Shown here one piece after another: positions 13,074-35,929 of a stretch of DNA of 64,000 nucleotides; the stretch's first letter is position 1; each line of letters begins with the position of its first letter. The DNA is from Phalacrocorax aristotelis (taxonomy: Eukaryota > Chordata > Aves > Suliformes > Phalacrocoracidae). Under the pieces are notes generated by a model. That model did not search any database and was not told where the DNA came from. It saw only the letters and a list, made by a program, of their open reading frames with translations. The translations under genes were made by a program, and so were the position numbers. The stretch lies in contig NC_134281.1 of NCBI RefSeq assembly GCF_949628215.1, forward strand, positions 42,242,512 to 42,306,511. Reading direction: 5' to 3'.

Positions 13074-16000
13074 GTAAGTAATTTCTGTCTCTAGTGAGGT
13101 TCATGCTCTGGTTCCCTCAGCTGCATGTCCCGTGGGGCTCGGCTGCAGGTCCGGCTGCAGAGCAGGGCCAGGCTGAGCTCGGGGTTTCTGCATCCTCAGG
13201 GGGCCGAGAGAGGGGCCGCTCCAGCAGCGCGTTTGGCAGCGAACAGAGGGACGGGCAGTGCCGCTCCCTCGCAGGCAGCACCGCCTTTCCTCGGCAGCGC
13301 CTGCTGCCAGGGCATTTCTGAGCAATCCAGCTCTGCCGGGACCAGGCGTACCCCGTGCAAGCACTTTGTCAGCTCTTGGTGTTCGGCTTGTGATTTCTCG
13401 CAGGCCTGAGGCAAAAACATCTTGGGCTCTGACTGTGCTCTGGGAGAAATCAGAGTGAGTGTGAACAGGGAGCTGCGGCACTGGGGTAGACCATCACCTG
13501 AGGTTTGTGTAGAAGAGGGTGGATAGTCCATGAGAAGATAACCCAAATGCAAGTCCAAGTAAGTTCAGGATGGAGGCAGTTTTGGTCTGGGTGCTCTGGG
13601 TATGATGTTCACCCTCCAGAGTTGGAAGCGGGACTGAACTGGACAGGGTTGTATCATTTTCCTCACAGCTATGGGATGCGACGCCACCGGGAAGGGTTTC
13701 CTTTGTCCGGAGGCTAAACCAAAAATTAATTATTTTAGCTGCGTGGCCCACATGAAGGCAGTGAGCACCCAAAAATGCAGCATGTGCAGCGTAAGGACAG
13801 CAGCTGCAGTGAAGTGCAGAGGGAAGGGTAAAACATAACAGCAGTTACCTTCATACCTGTTTCACAGTCTTCCAGTGTTTTTGCGTTTGATTTGGGATGG
13901 ACTAAATGGAAAAAGCTGATCTCTTAAATGATTCCCAAAAGAGTAAATGAGAGGAGGGAGCCCATAACCTTGGGTTTATGATTGATTATTTTTCACTTCG
14001 ACTGTAGTATTTCAAAAATAAATATATCTGCCGAAATGACAGCTGTTGATGAACAGCAACCTGGCCAGGGAATCTGTGGTTGAGGCAGGATCAGTTAATG
14101 GATTCATTAAAATAATCCTGAAACTGAAAGATAAGATGGGGGGAAGCCTGTTGCTGCTGTGGGCACTGTCGGTCTCTTGGTGTAGTTTCCAAACCACTTG
14201 TGAATAGGAAAACCATGGCCATGTTCGATTTCTTTATGCAAAGTCCAGTTCTGGAGAAGGTTTGTCTCCCAGGTGCAGAAATCATCCCCATTGTGCAGTG
14301 CTGGGGCTGTCCCATTACCACGGGAGCCATCGAATTCAGTGTCACGGTCTCCCTTTGTTCTCAGCTAACCAAAAACACCCCCCACATACTTATTTCCCAC
14401 CAAGCAGGAGTGCAATGTTATTTCCTGTCAAACAGCCTCTGTGTCCTCGGCGTGGGTGTGTTTCGGGAGGGAGAGGTTTGGTCTCCAAACATCCTTCGCA
14501 TCAGGAACAGTTTTGAGATTCTATGAGATGGCCGGTGTTAGAGGAATACAGGCTCATTCAGAAGCTCGTTGGCGATTCAGGTCCCTCCCCCTGCAGTTTT
14601 ACAGCCACCAAATATTCTGAAAGTTGCATTTTTATCACCGAGTGTTGTGCATCAAATCTTGGGTCATCTCAAGGAAGCTTTGGGAGTAGCACCAGGGGTG
14701 GACGTGGGCCCACTTGTTAGAGAAAAAAATAAATATGTTAAATTACTGTGTTTTTCATTCGGTGCCCCGTATGATGAGGTTACGCGACTCTGCCTTGCTC
14801 AAGAGCAGCGAGTGGCAGATTTCAGTTAGTAAAGCCCTGACCCCAGCTCAGGGGCACGACGGAGCCTGTGGCTCAGGGCAGAAATCCCCGACCATGCACA
14901 TTTGCATGCTGTCAGCGTGAGGGGAGAGCGGTGGGGAGGAACCAGCTGCAGAGAGCTCCTTCTTCAGCCTTATTTATTTTAGACCTCGGTGGAATTCACA
15001 TTTCCGGAGCTGTGCCTCGGGAAACCTCGAGTCCTGCACATCCCAGGGTTTAAACAGCACATGAAAAAGCAGTTATTGTCACTGTTATGATAATATACTA
15101 CGAAAGTGGACAATTTGGTGGAGTGAGAAATGTGAAATACAGTGAAAAACCCATGCACACACAGTGGCCTCTGTCTTCCAAATGTGATTATCTTCAATTC
15201 ATTATAGTAGCCAGTTCCTCTGTCCATCAGGGATGAATGTCAGTCGTGGCACAAGCAAGAAGGCCAAAAACATACCAGCAATGTGCAGCCTGGGCTTGGG
15301 CAAAAAACTAGAGGAAAGCCCCCATATCCTAAACACTCCCCATAACCTGTGTGCACAGGAGGAAATGTGAATTCCACTGCCGCACTTCTGTCTTCTACGT
15401 GGAAATCACTGGCGGAGGAGGAAGGTGTCATGTCCATCCTCTCTGTTGTCCTGATCAACGTGGAGAGTGATTTCAGGTGGCCTGAAAAATAAATGTTCCT
15501 GTTTGAAGAGGTTTTTAAACCTGTTGTGACTGCAGTGGTTGCCCAGGGAAGAGAAAAAAACAGGCATGCAGAGAATAGGGCTTTCCTAAAAATGCCTGAA
15601 AGTCCCGCTTTATGTGGGAGAGGACCTGTGTTGATGATGGGACCTTTACGAGGGTGAGACAGGACAGACGCTGGATTGCCAGTTGGCTTTCACTGTCACA
15701 AATGCACTTTTTGGAGATTTCTCCGGCTGGTGGGTTTAGGAAGCCCTGTTTGTGTGTCAGGGTGGGTTTCTCCAGTTCCACAAACTCCAGAGTTTCATCC
15801 TTCAGGAAGCACCAAGGGGATCGAACATGGCACAACACCCTTCGCTGCGCTGCCCCATCCATCTCATGTCTCAGCAAGCAGCCACGCAAGAGCAGGGTGG
15901 AAGAGCCTTTCCCAGCAAGCAGGAGCTCCTTTGTTTGATGGTCCCTCTCCACACCCAGCTTGCGAAAACACCCAAAGAATCCTGGTTTTTCTTAGGAAAT

Positions 16001-19000
16001 GGAGACATTTCCAGCCCATCTAGGGCCGAAGCTCAGGCTCTTGAGTGGGATGAGAACAGGAGCCCCAAGGATGCACCAAACCCTGGCCAAACCAAGGACA
16101 ACTCCATTGTCATAAAGTTGCTACCGGCTTCTTTGACCACATGGAAGTTACTCTGTATCACGAGCGCAAGGCTCAACCTGTCCCAAGGTCAAGGAGATGG
16201 AAAACAGCAACTTGAAAGAGACCAGAAGTCAAAGGAGGGCTTTATTGGTGTGTCATCCCCTGTCGTCCCCCCCCTCCCCCAAACTTGTGGGATTGAGATA
16301 AAAAGAGAAAATATTAGAAATTAGTCACTTCAGATTTTTGTCTGCCTTCTGACTGTTGAGTGCTTTCAATTCATGGCTTTGAGTGGTTTTTCTGATTGCC
16401 TGCCTCTGGGAAAAGACATTTTAGGGACAATGTCACAGTTTTCAAGGCATAGGATAAAATCATGAGAATCAGCCAAAACTTTTATGAGACTATGGCTGGA
16501 GTGAGCTGAAGGTCAGTTGGAAAAGAGGTTATCAGAGGGGCTGAATGTGATCATTTTCCTCTCCCAGTGAGCCATAAAAGGGGGTGAGAGTTTGGATATC
16601 TGATATCTCCAAGTCTCATCCTGACCTGTCTCTAATGGAAATGCTGGCAGGAAGCTCTTGACATTTATTAAACAGCAATAAGCAGCTTTAATAAAATCAG
16701 TATCTGCACAACTTTATTACTGCCATTTGAAAAGATGCCTGAAATGGCTGTTTAAGTACTGCTGGCCGCCGAGGGTTGCATGCTTACACTGAAAGCAATC
16801 GTCGTCTTTATTAAGTGGCACTGGGTTAATTATTCAGATTTCTTGCAAGCCCGCTGCTCTCTCAAACACCAGTGAGGCTCCACACACCTCCAGGATGTTT
16901 TCCATGTGAGCACCCCCCGGCTCCAGCCCCATCCAACTCCCTCTGCTCCTTCCTGGACATAATTTTGCAGAGAGGGTGGTGGCTGGCAGAGGATGGGAGG
17001 CCAGCCTGAACCTCTCCATTGGTGTAACCACTAGCTGATGGGTTGCAGAGGGAGCTTGTCTCTCTCGAGCACTAACAAACTGCTTCCAGCTCCCAGCTCT
17101 TCTCTCAAGAAGCCCCAGGCAGGCAGCAGCTGAGGGAGCTTCAGCCTGGGGTGCAAAAAGCACACTGGGGCCGGCGCTGCAGGGTACCTATTGCCATAAG
17201 CCACGTGCCAAAGCTGTCTGCTGGCCCCAGGACGGAGGGTGAATTTTAAGCAGGCATCTGGACTATGCGGCATTTAACTTTCAGAGGGTTTTAAAGATTT
17301 ATGTCCCTTTTCTTATCATACCTTTTTACCTGCTGCCTCCACCACCTCTGCTCTTCCCATACAGTGACTGGTTTTGCATTCCTAAATCTAGTCCTGCTCC
17401 GCTTTCGCACATGCAGTTAGGTAACACCAGTGTGGAGAGAAGCCTGCCCAGCAAGCACAGGGTCAAGCAGTGCATGACTGGAGGGTCCATGCTGGGCTGG
17501 GACGGATCCAGCTTGCCAGTTCACCTTTCTGGATGCTGATGGGTTTATAGCAGTGTGCCTCCTGGGGCTCGGGTCTCCCCATTTTAATTTTGGGGCTGCT
17601 CAGCTGTCTTCTGCCCTGTGACAGGCAGCCCAGCCCAGCCCACATCTGCTGTGGTCCCAGCTGCCATTTCCGAGGGATGCCATGAGGCACGGGGCTGCTG
17701 GCAGCAAGGGTTGCATGATGCTGAATGCACCCAGGAAGGCATCTGATGCGTTCCCGGGATGCTGATCTCTTACAGCAGAAACGCTGTTTGCGCTCACTTT
17801 GGAAAACCTCATGACAACTTCTGGCAATGCAAACAAGGAATTTAAACTGCTTTTATTTACTTATTTAATCCCACAAAGTTTTCAAACTTCTTTTTTCCTC
17901 CTGAAAGGAAACTCCTTCCTGTGTCTGTGCCAGCCGGCAGCTGATCACAGCCCGCTGCTGCACAACAGAGATCCCACCAAGTGTGGATGTCCCAGGCAGA
18001 CTGGAAATGGGTTATTTTTCTTCCTTTGCAGTGAAAATAGAATTGAAAAATCCGTACAACAAATATTCCCTGAGGGGCGATATTTATTCCTGGTATGTCC
18101 ACTTGCAGTAATAGCTGGGCTGGTGGTTGTGCAATTGAGCAGACCGCCTAGATGGAGCAGGTTTGGGTGTAACCCTTTGGGTACCGAGTGTGAGCTCCAT
18201 CCATGGGTCTGTGTGGTGGAGGGGAGCAGGGAGTGGCAGGTGAAGCCCAAACTTGCCCTCCTGCAGCGTTTCTGCTTGGGGAGAGGAATGCAGGCAGCCG
18301 TCCAGCCCATCGGCCCTGAAAGCATCCAAGAAGGCAGCGGTGGCCATGGCAGGGATGGCCAAGGACCAACAGGATGGCTTTTGAGCCATTCTGTGGCCGC
18401 CTGTTTCCTGTCATCCATGCGAGCAGCCTGCAAAGCAAAATCCCCTGACAGCTGTAGTGTGTAACATAAAGCAGCAGCAGTTTTAGGCCATGACCTCAGT
18501 CCTCATGCTTGCAGGATGATCTCGGGTGTGCCCAGGTGAAACCCCTCCCCATCTCCTACCCTGCGCCAGCCCTGTTGGGCAAAGCTATCTGAAGCCAGTT
18601 GTAGCTCCATCAAGCACCAGCCCATATTTAATTAATTTGCATGTTTTGACTCCATCCATTGCTAGTTCCTGATTAAAAGCTTATTTAGGGAGATGGAGAC
18701 TTGAAGACCTTCTTCAGGCCCACGGGGATTACATCTGGGAAGAACTGTAGGTCTTATGTGTATAATTGCGATAAGGAAATGCTCCAATTAAAAGATTCCT
18801 GCTAGGTCTTTCCAGGGGGAAAACAAAACAATTCTTTTAGGCTTACTTTAAAATCAGCGCCATACAAAAATGTGTATATTTTTCTATTGTGCTGCTTTGT
18901 CTAGAGAACTTAAGCAACAGAATATGCTCAGAAAAGATGCACAAGCATAAAAAACCAGAAGAATTTGGCAGAAAATAAACCAACATGCTCTTAAGTTTGT

Positions 19001-19124
19001 TTTCAACCCCAAGCACAGTAATTGCCTGTGAAAGCAGAAAGCTGTCAACATGGAGTCCAGGCCCTGTGCGGTGTGGGATGCTGGAGCCGCGTGGGAAAGG
19101 CAGCATTTAACCGGCTGCTGAAGT

Positions 19125-19135
19125 GGGGGGGGGGG
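19125..19135 (+). repeat. Poly-G run (11)
   Basis: An uninterrupted run of eleven G within KANK4 intron 1. It is a likely length-variable and hard-to-sequence site. Confidence 0.9.
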
Positions 19136-22100
19136 TTATTTTTCATTCCTCGGGTAAGAAGTTAACCCATCTGTGCCTTGGGGAGCGCCGGCAAGGACAA
19201 ACTGCTGCTGTTTCTGTACACGCCCAGGCTATTTTACTTCCTGCAAAGGCAAAACTTTTCTGCTTTCCTTCAAACTTAATCTGTTAAAGTTACATTTAGT
19301 AGTTGCATGAGCGCAGTGAGCCTGCAGGAGTGCTGGCAGTTCTGTTCTGCAGGCAGAGAGTAATGAAATGGTTTTTTTCCGGCTAACATGAGCATTTTGG
19401 TTGTGCTGCTTGTTAAGTGATGGGAAAGGTGCTGGCGCTGTTCCATGATGCAAGTCCCTGGTGAAAGCCCCTGACAGAGCCTCCAGGTCCCAGTAGGATG
19501 CCTCTGCTTTTCAGGATTTTCTTTCCCAGCCCTGGAAGAAGTTCACAGCCCAGCTGCAGGGATCCAGGCAGTGTCTGAACCCCTCTGCCTTTGCAGACGT
19601 GAAGTTGTTGCAAGTTCCAAGCAGAGGCTAGGGTTTTTTTCCCTGTTGCCAGCCTGGGGGTGCAGCAATCCAGGATGCCCGACAGGAACACCAGCACAGG
19701 TGCTTGGGATCGACGCTCTGCCTGTCACTGAGCCACATGCCATGAATACCCTGCCCAGAATCACACCGTGTCTGCTCTGCAAGCTGCCCCTGCCTCACCT
19801 GCCTGCAATTTGAAGTTTGCATTGATAACCCCTCTGCGAAAGGCTGGAGCATTTTATTTGGAGAGTCCCACTGGCACACACAGGAGTCTGGCAGCTGCTC
19901 GTCCCTCCTCGCAGTCGCTAGGACACAGCACGGTGGGTCAGGCATCCTCTGCCTTCGCCGTGGTTATGTGCGGCTGCGTTCCTGCCATCACCCCGTCCTG
20001 TTCAGCGTCTCCTGGGGACAGCGGATGGATGGGAGAGATGTGAGGGGCCACAGCTGCAGCGAGAAGGGTAAAGGGCTGAGGGCTGTGTCTGCTCTGCATG
20101 TGGGAATGGGGCTTCAGCAGGATTAATTATGGATGTTGAGACCTTCTGCGGCTTCTACTAAAGGTACTGCCTTTTAGTCGCGGCAGCCACTTGCATTTCC
20201 TTGGGAGAGGCACTCAGCAGAATAACTAATGCGTTCAGCCTCGGAGGGTGCAGCATGCAGAGGGTGAGCTCTGGCTGCAGCCTGCAGCATCAGGTATAAT
20301 AAGAACCATATCATTAATAGTTGACTGTCTTTTCAGTAATCTTTCCTAATAAGGGAGGCAGCCTGGTGACAGCCCAAGCAGCGCTTAGTGTTTTGTGTTT
20401 TATGGAAAAGTTATCTGTGGTATGGAAAGTAACTCATTTTATACAGCAGGTTTGAATTGTCCTCGGAAAGGTCATACAAGAGCGATGGGCTACTTTATTA
20501 GAAAATTAATCCCTCTTTTGCGCTTTTTGTTTTAAACTTGTATTTGCTTTCCGAGCAAGGTCACTGCTCAGCTGACCAACTTTTTAACAACTGGAAAGGG
20601 CATGTTTGCTGCCCTGAACCCTTCACTGCTGGCTCTAGGCATGGGAAAAGATGCCTTGGAGGGAGGCAAGTGCCTCTGCTCCTCTATGGATTTGTAGGTG
20701 GGAGCATGAGAAAGTAACATGACAAGATGCTTTTCTAATGATAGTTTTTCCTTTCACCACAAAGTGCTAAAGCCATTGCTGCAGTGCAGGAGAACAGACA
20801 GGCAGAGCTCAAAAAAATGTTGTGTTATAGCTAATGAGACTGTGCTAACGTGCTGCTCAGCAGGGATGAATTATCTTCTTATTTATAGGCACAGAGTTAA
20901 ATGTTTCCAATTTAAAATAACTAGCAAGATGCTCTCGGAGAATGAAATTCATATCTATTTGTCTTTGTGGTTCAGTTAATTTGTTCTTTAAATCTTCTGG
21001 GGTGTAATGCTGCTCTCCTTTCTGCTGGCTGGGCTGGATGGGGGAGCAGGTGGGTGCTTACGTTGCCTGGCAAGTGGGACAGAGTAAAAGAGAGGTTAAA
21101 TGTGACTGTAAAGAGCCAGTGTTTGAGACAGGGCTATTTAAAAAGACAGTACATTGTCCCTGCAAATGGACTGCCCCAGGGAATAAAACCAGTTCGCTCT
21201 CTGCTTTTGCCTTCTCATATATTTGCCTTCTTGATTTCCATTTCTGTATATATTTATTATTGCCTTGAGAAAAGCAATGTAATTTCATTCAAGGTGAAAA
21301 TCAGCAATGCTGTGCATGTGACAATGTCAGCTGCCTGGAGGGGGAAATAAGTATTCTTCAATTCTATGCCATAGGAAAAAACTCAACAAATACAAAACCC
21401 AACAGAGGGTCAGCGTAACAGGTTTTAGCAGGATGAATACCCACCTAAAAACTGTGTCCTGCCCCAAACTGTGGGCCAGACCCTGGGCATATGGGTGCAC
21501 TTCTTCCAGTAGATCACTTCATTTTTGTCTCATTTTCATTAGGGACAGGCATTGGAGAGCACCTGTGAGGTCCAAGGAGCCATGGTTTTGGCTCAAAGCC
21601 ATCTGCCCCATGCCTGAGCTGCACCGGGGTGGGGGACAGAACATCAGCAAACTGGTAGGGTACATTCAGCATCCTTTTACAAGGCAATTTTGAAGTAGGC
21701 TGGTCAAAAGAAAAAAGTCATAGTATCAGTTTGGGCTGCAGAGTTGGGACCCAACTAGCTCATAAATGAACCAATTGGATGTAATTATTTAGGTATTAAA
21801 AAGCATCCTATTCACTGGCTCCATCCCTCTGAATAAATAACCTAGAAGAGTGCAATGTAGCTGGTCAGACAGTAGCTGGGATCTGTAAGTGCTCTGTAAT
21901 TGACTGTAAGTGGAAATTTTAAAAAGTCCCCATTTGATAGAGGTTAGTGTTCTTTTTGGCACGTGCTGTTTATTGGCCGTTATAGAAGAAGAGCAGTTAA
22001 CTGGAGAGCATGTCAGGAAGCCCCTGGCCAAGGTGTTTCAGAAGCTTGCATGGCATTGGGCGGGCATCGGCGTTGCCATCTGGCCACACGAGCACTGAGG

Positions 22101-23390
22101 CGATACCAACCTTGGAGGAGCTTTTGAGAGTTTTGATGTTCTCCTTGAGTTGGGACCCTTCCAACTTTCCTTCCATCAGGGCTATACATTGACAATAAAC
22201 ATGCTTACCTGAATGACAGAACTAATAGTTTCTTTAAATGGTTTGGATCTTTCAAAGTATCTGTACTGTGATAACAACACAACAGTATTTGGCTTTGTTT
22301 TCCTGATGGTCTTTGTTGTAGTTAAACCATGACATGTCAGCGCTTCTAGAAGAGATAACAGCAGCACCTCTATACTCCATATATCCTAATCTGTACTGCA
22401 TATCCAGTTATCTTGCCAGATAAGCTGCTGTGGGACCATCTCTGACCAGGAACCAAATTAGATACTTGAAGTCATATCCTAAGTAAGCAACTTACTTTCC
22501 AAGAAACACCCACTTTTTCCCCCATAGCAGGAACTAAAAGACAGACCACCTCACTCTGGCCAATGTTGCCCTTCTCATACAAGTCAGGAAGCCGCCTACA
22601 GTGATGTCCAACTGCCTTAACCTCCTTCTCCCTTGCTAGCCACCTCCCTGTGTCTTCCTAAAGGGCACGGAGCCTTAATCTCCTCTCATGCTCCAGGAGG
22701 GTCTTGCCTGTGTCTACATGATGGGAAAGAGCTGGAGGGCAATACAGACGCAGCTGGATGTGAAGTTCATAGTGCAGGCTGTGGTAGATCTCCACCTGAA
22801 GATCTCCCCTGATATTAAAGCGATTTGTCTGTATTTTAGTGGAATTTGTGAAGGTTTTTTATAACATGCACTGAAATAATGGGTTTTGTTTGAACAAGAT
22901 ATAACATAAATTTTGAATCTTTGGTTGTTATGCATTAAACCCAGTCATTTCTGTGTATAGTTTATATCCCTTGCTGTTTTTCAGAGTCAATGAAGAGTCG
23001 TTGTGCCATCTATCTCAAGCCCAGTTGAAATTATCCTAAATGTCTGTCTTTTCTCATTTGCAGTCAAAACCATCTGTAATGCAGGGCATGTTTTATAAGA
23101 ACCAACTGCCTGGGATGTGTCTATGAACCATGAGTTGTGACCACTGGAAAAGGAACTATTGATTTAAGCAGATTGCAAGTGCTTAGCAGACACAGTCAGG
23201 CTGCAGAATATGGGAAATAAGAGGAGGGTGGCCTGTGAAGAGGTGTAAAGCTTTAAGGAGAGATTAAGTTCAGATGATTGAGCCTTTTTTAAAATTAAAA
23301 TATATCTTTTTTTTTTTTTCAAGGGTGAAGCGACTCATCTGCTCTAGCTTGTCAGAAGATGTTTAACTGACAGCCCAATTAGACCACACC

Positions 23391-34325
<10,935 letters not shown>

Positions 34326-35928
34326 CCAAGTGGGAACAAGAAACCAGGATGGGGAGCGGGAAACAAACAGTCCCTTCTTGAACAGCCCCGCTGCTCACCT
34401 CGGCAGCTGGGGCTAATATCGTGGATTTCCATACATACAGGGGATGAACCCGGTCAATTATCTGCATACATTCCCCATGATGAATTCTCCTTATTAAGCC
34501 TGCTTACACCCATCCAATATATGCACATTGCCACAAATTACTCCAAGCTCTCCTATACGCTCCTCCTGGTATAGATTTGGCAGGTGAGCGACCAAAACAA
34601 AGGAGAAAAGCACATTAGAAAAGCAATACTTAGCCTTTTGTAACCTTACATTATGGTTGTCCTTTTAATCGACTACTTAACTGTATCTCATTTAACTTGT
34701 AAGTTTGTGTCCTAATATTTATTATTAGCTCTTCTGTACTAGTGGCAGGCAGTGATTATTCAGTGTATGTAACAGCAAACACAAGCTGGATGGATTATGT
34801 AAAGTATAAAATCCTATTTATGTTTGCTTATGTGGGTCTGATATAAGAATTAAAAATTAATGCTCTAGCAAAATATTTGAGTATACCAGACCCAAACACA
34901 CAGACACTGTTTTGCCTGTATTTGGAATTACCATATGGCGCCTTTTTTTTTTCTAATTATGGTTGAGCTAATGGGGAAGCATAGCCCATTGACATGCACC
35001 GTGCATCAGCACACGTGTTGCTCAGGCACAGCAGGGAGGATCAGGTTGTCCTGAGCACAGTATGAGAAGAGCACAACAGATTCCTGTCCCGGGATGCATT
35101 AATGTTGTCCAAGGGTTTTGTCGAGGGAATTTGCTGACAGAGGCCTTTTGGGGAAAAGTCTGCTCTCTGCTTTCCCTTGTGCTCTATGTTGAGATGCCCA
35201 AGCTACTGCCGTGTAAAGCCATGGCGTGATTTAGCTGCCGGAGTCAGCCAGTGCCAGGGCCTCCCCTGACATGGGGCACACACTGTGGGGGACCCACAGA
35301 CCAGCATCACCTTAAATAATACATAGGACAGGTTTTTTTTTTTCTTAAATCCCTCTGCTGCTGACAAAGAGAGGAGGGCTCAGGCCCTACTTTTCCAAAC
35401 ATCTTTACACTGTCATTATGTTGCTACAGACTGGGAAATTCCATTTCATGAGGCTGTGCTGCATCTCTGTAGCCTTTGGTGGACCTGGATGCCATCACCA
35501 GTTGAGCTGGTGCGTAGTACATGTCCATAAACCCAGATCTACTTGCCATTGCTAAAAGCAAATCTCCCTAGTTAATTACTTTTCTTTTTTTGTTACTAAG
35601 CGCAAGTTAATCTTGGACTACTTTGACTGCTTGTTCACATCATGAACTGCCTTTTCCCCTTCCCTCTTACTTGCAATATGTGTCAAGGCCATTTCTGAGG
35701 CCCAGTCCTTATGCCAGTAATGCTCCCATTACCTTGCCTTGCAGGGAGGGGAAGACTGGCCTTGCCACCTTATTTCCACTGAAATTTGCCATCTACTCCA
35801 TTTCTTTCCTTTCTTCATGGTTTCAGTCATAAACATTCATCATTGCAAATGTCTATCTGCTTTTTTTTTAAACTCAAAATTCAGTTATCTCCTTTATGTA
35901 TAAATAAACTTGAGTTAAGCCTTTACTT
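34326..35928 (+). other. KANK4: KANK4 3' UTR (probable)
   Basis: AT-rich, without long open frames, running from the stop to the first convincing poly(A) signal. It contains several ATTTA pentamers (around 34,718 and 34,815) that could affect mRNA stability. The right end is inferred. Confidence 0.55.
35903..35908 (+). terminator. KANK4: KANK4 poly(A) signal (candidate)
   Basis: AATAAA is followed within 40 bases by the GT/T-rich run CTTGTGTTTTCTTCTGTG, the usual downstream element. It gives a 3' UTR of about 1.6 kb. An earlier ATTAAA near 34,850 is a weaker alternative. Confidence 0.5.
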
Positions 35929-35929
35929 G

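Larger units (their letters stand above)
12316..23323 (+). other. KANK4: KANK4 intron 1
   Basis: About 11 kb. It contains the minisatellite at 12.47-12.67 kb, an 11-G run at 19,125-19,135 and several AT-rich patches with ATTA/TAAT-type sites (around 16.6-16.8, 18.6-18.8 and 20.3-20.5 kb) that could be regulatory. Open frames of 190 codons (15,752-16,324) and 221 codons (17,799-18,464) have no known domain and look like chance. No retroelement end was recognised. Confidence 0.5.

Noticed and set aside
15752-18464. Open frames of 190 and 221 codons in KANK4 intron 1
   Set aside because: No recognisable domain or splice context. Length is within chance for moderately GC-rich intron sequence.
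22130-22185. CR1-like phrase TTGGGACCCTTCCAAC
   Set aside because: The short phrase resembles CR1, but the expected following segments and the ATTCTRTG end are absent.
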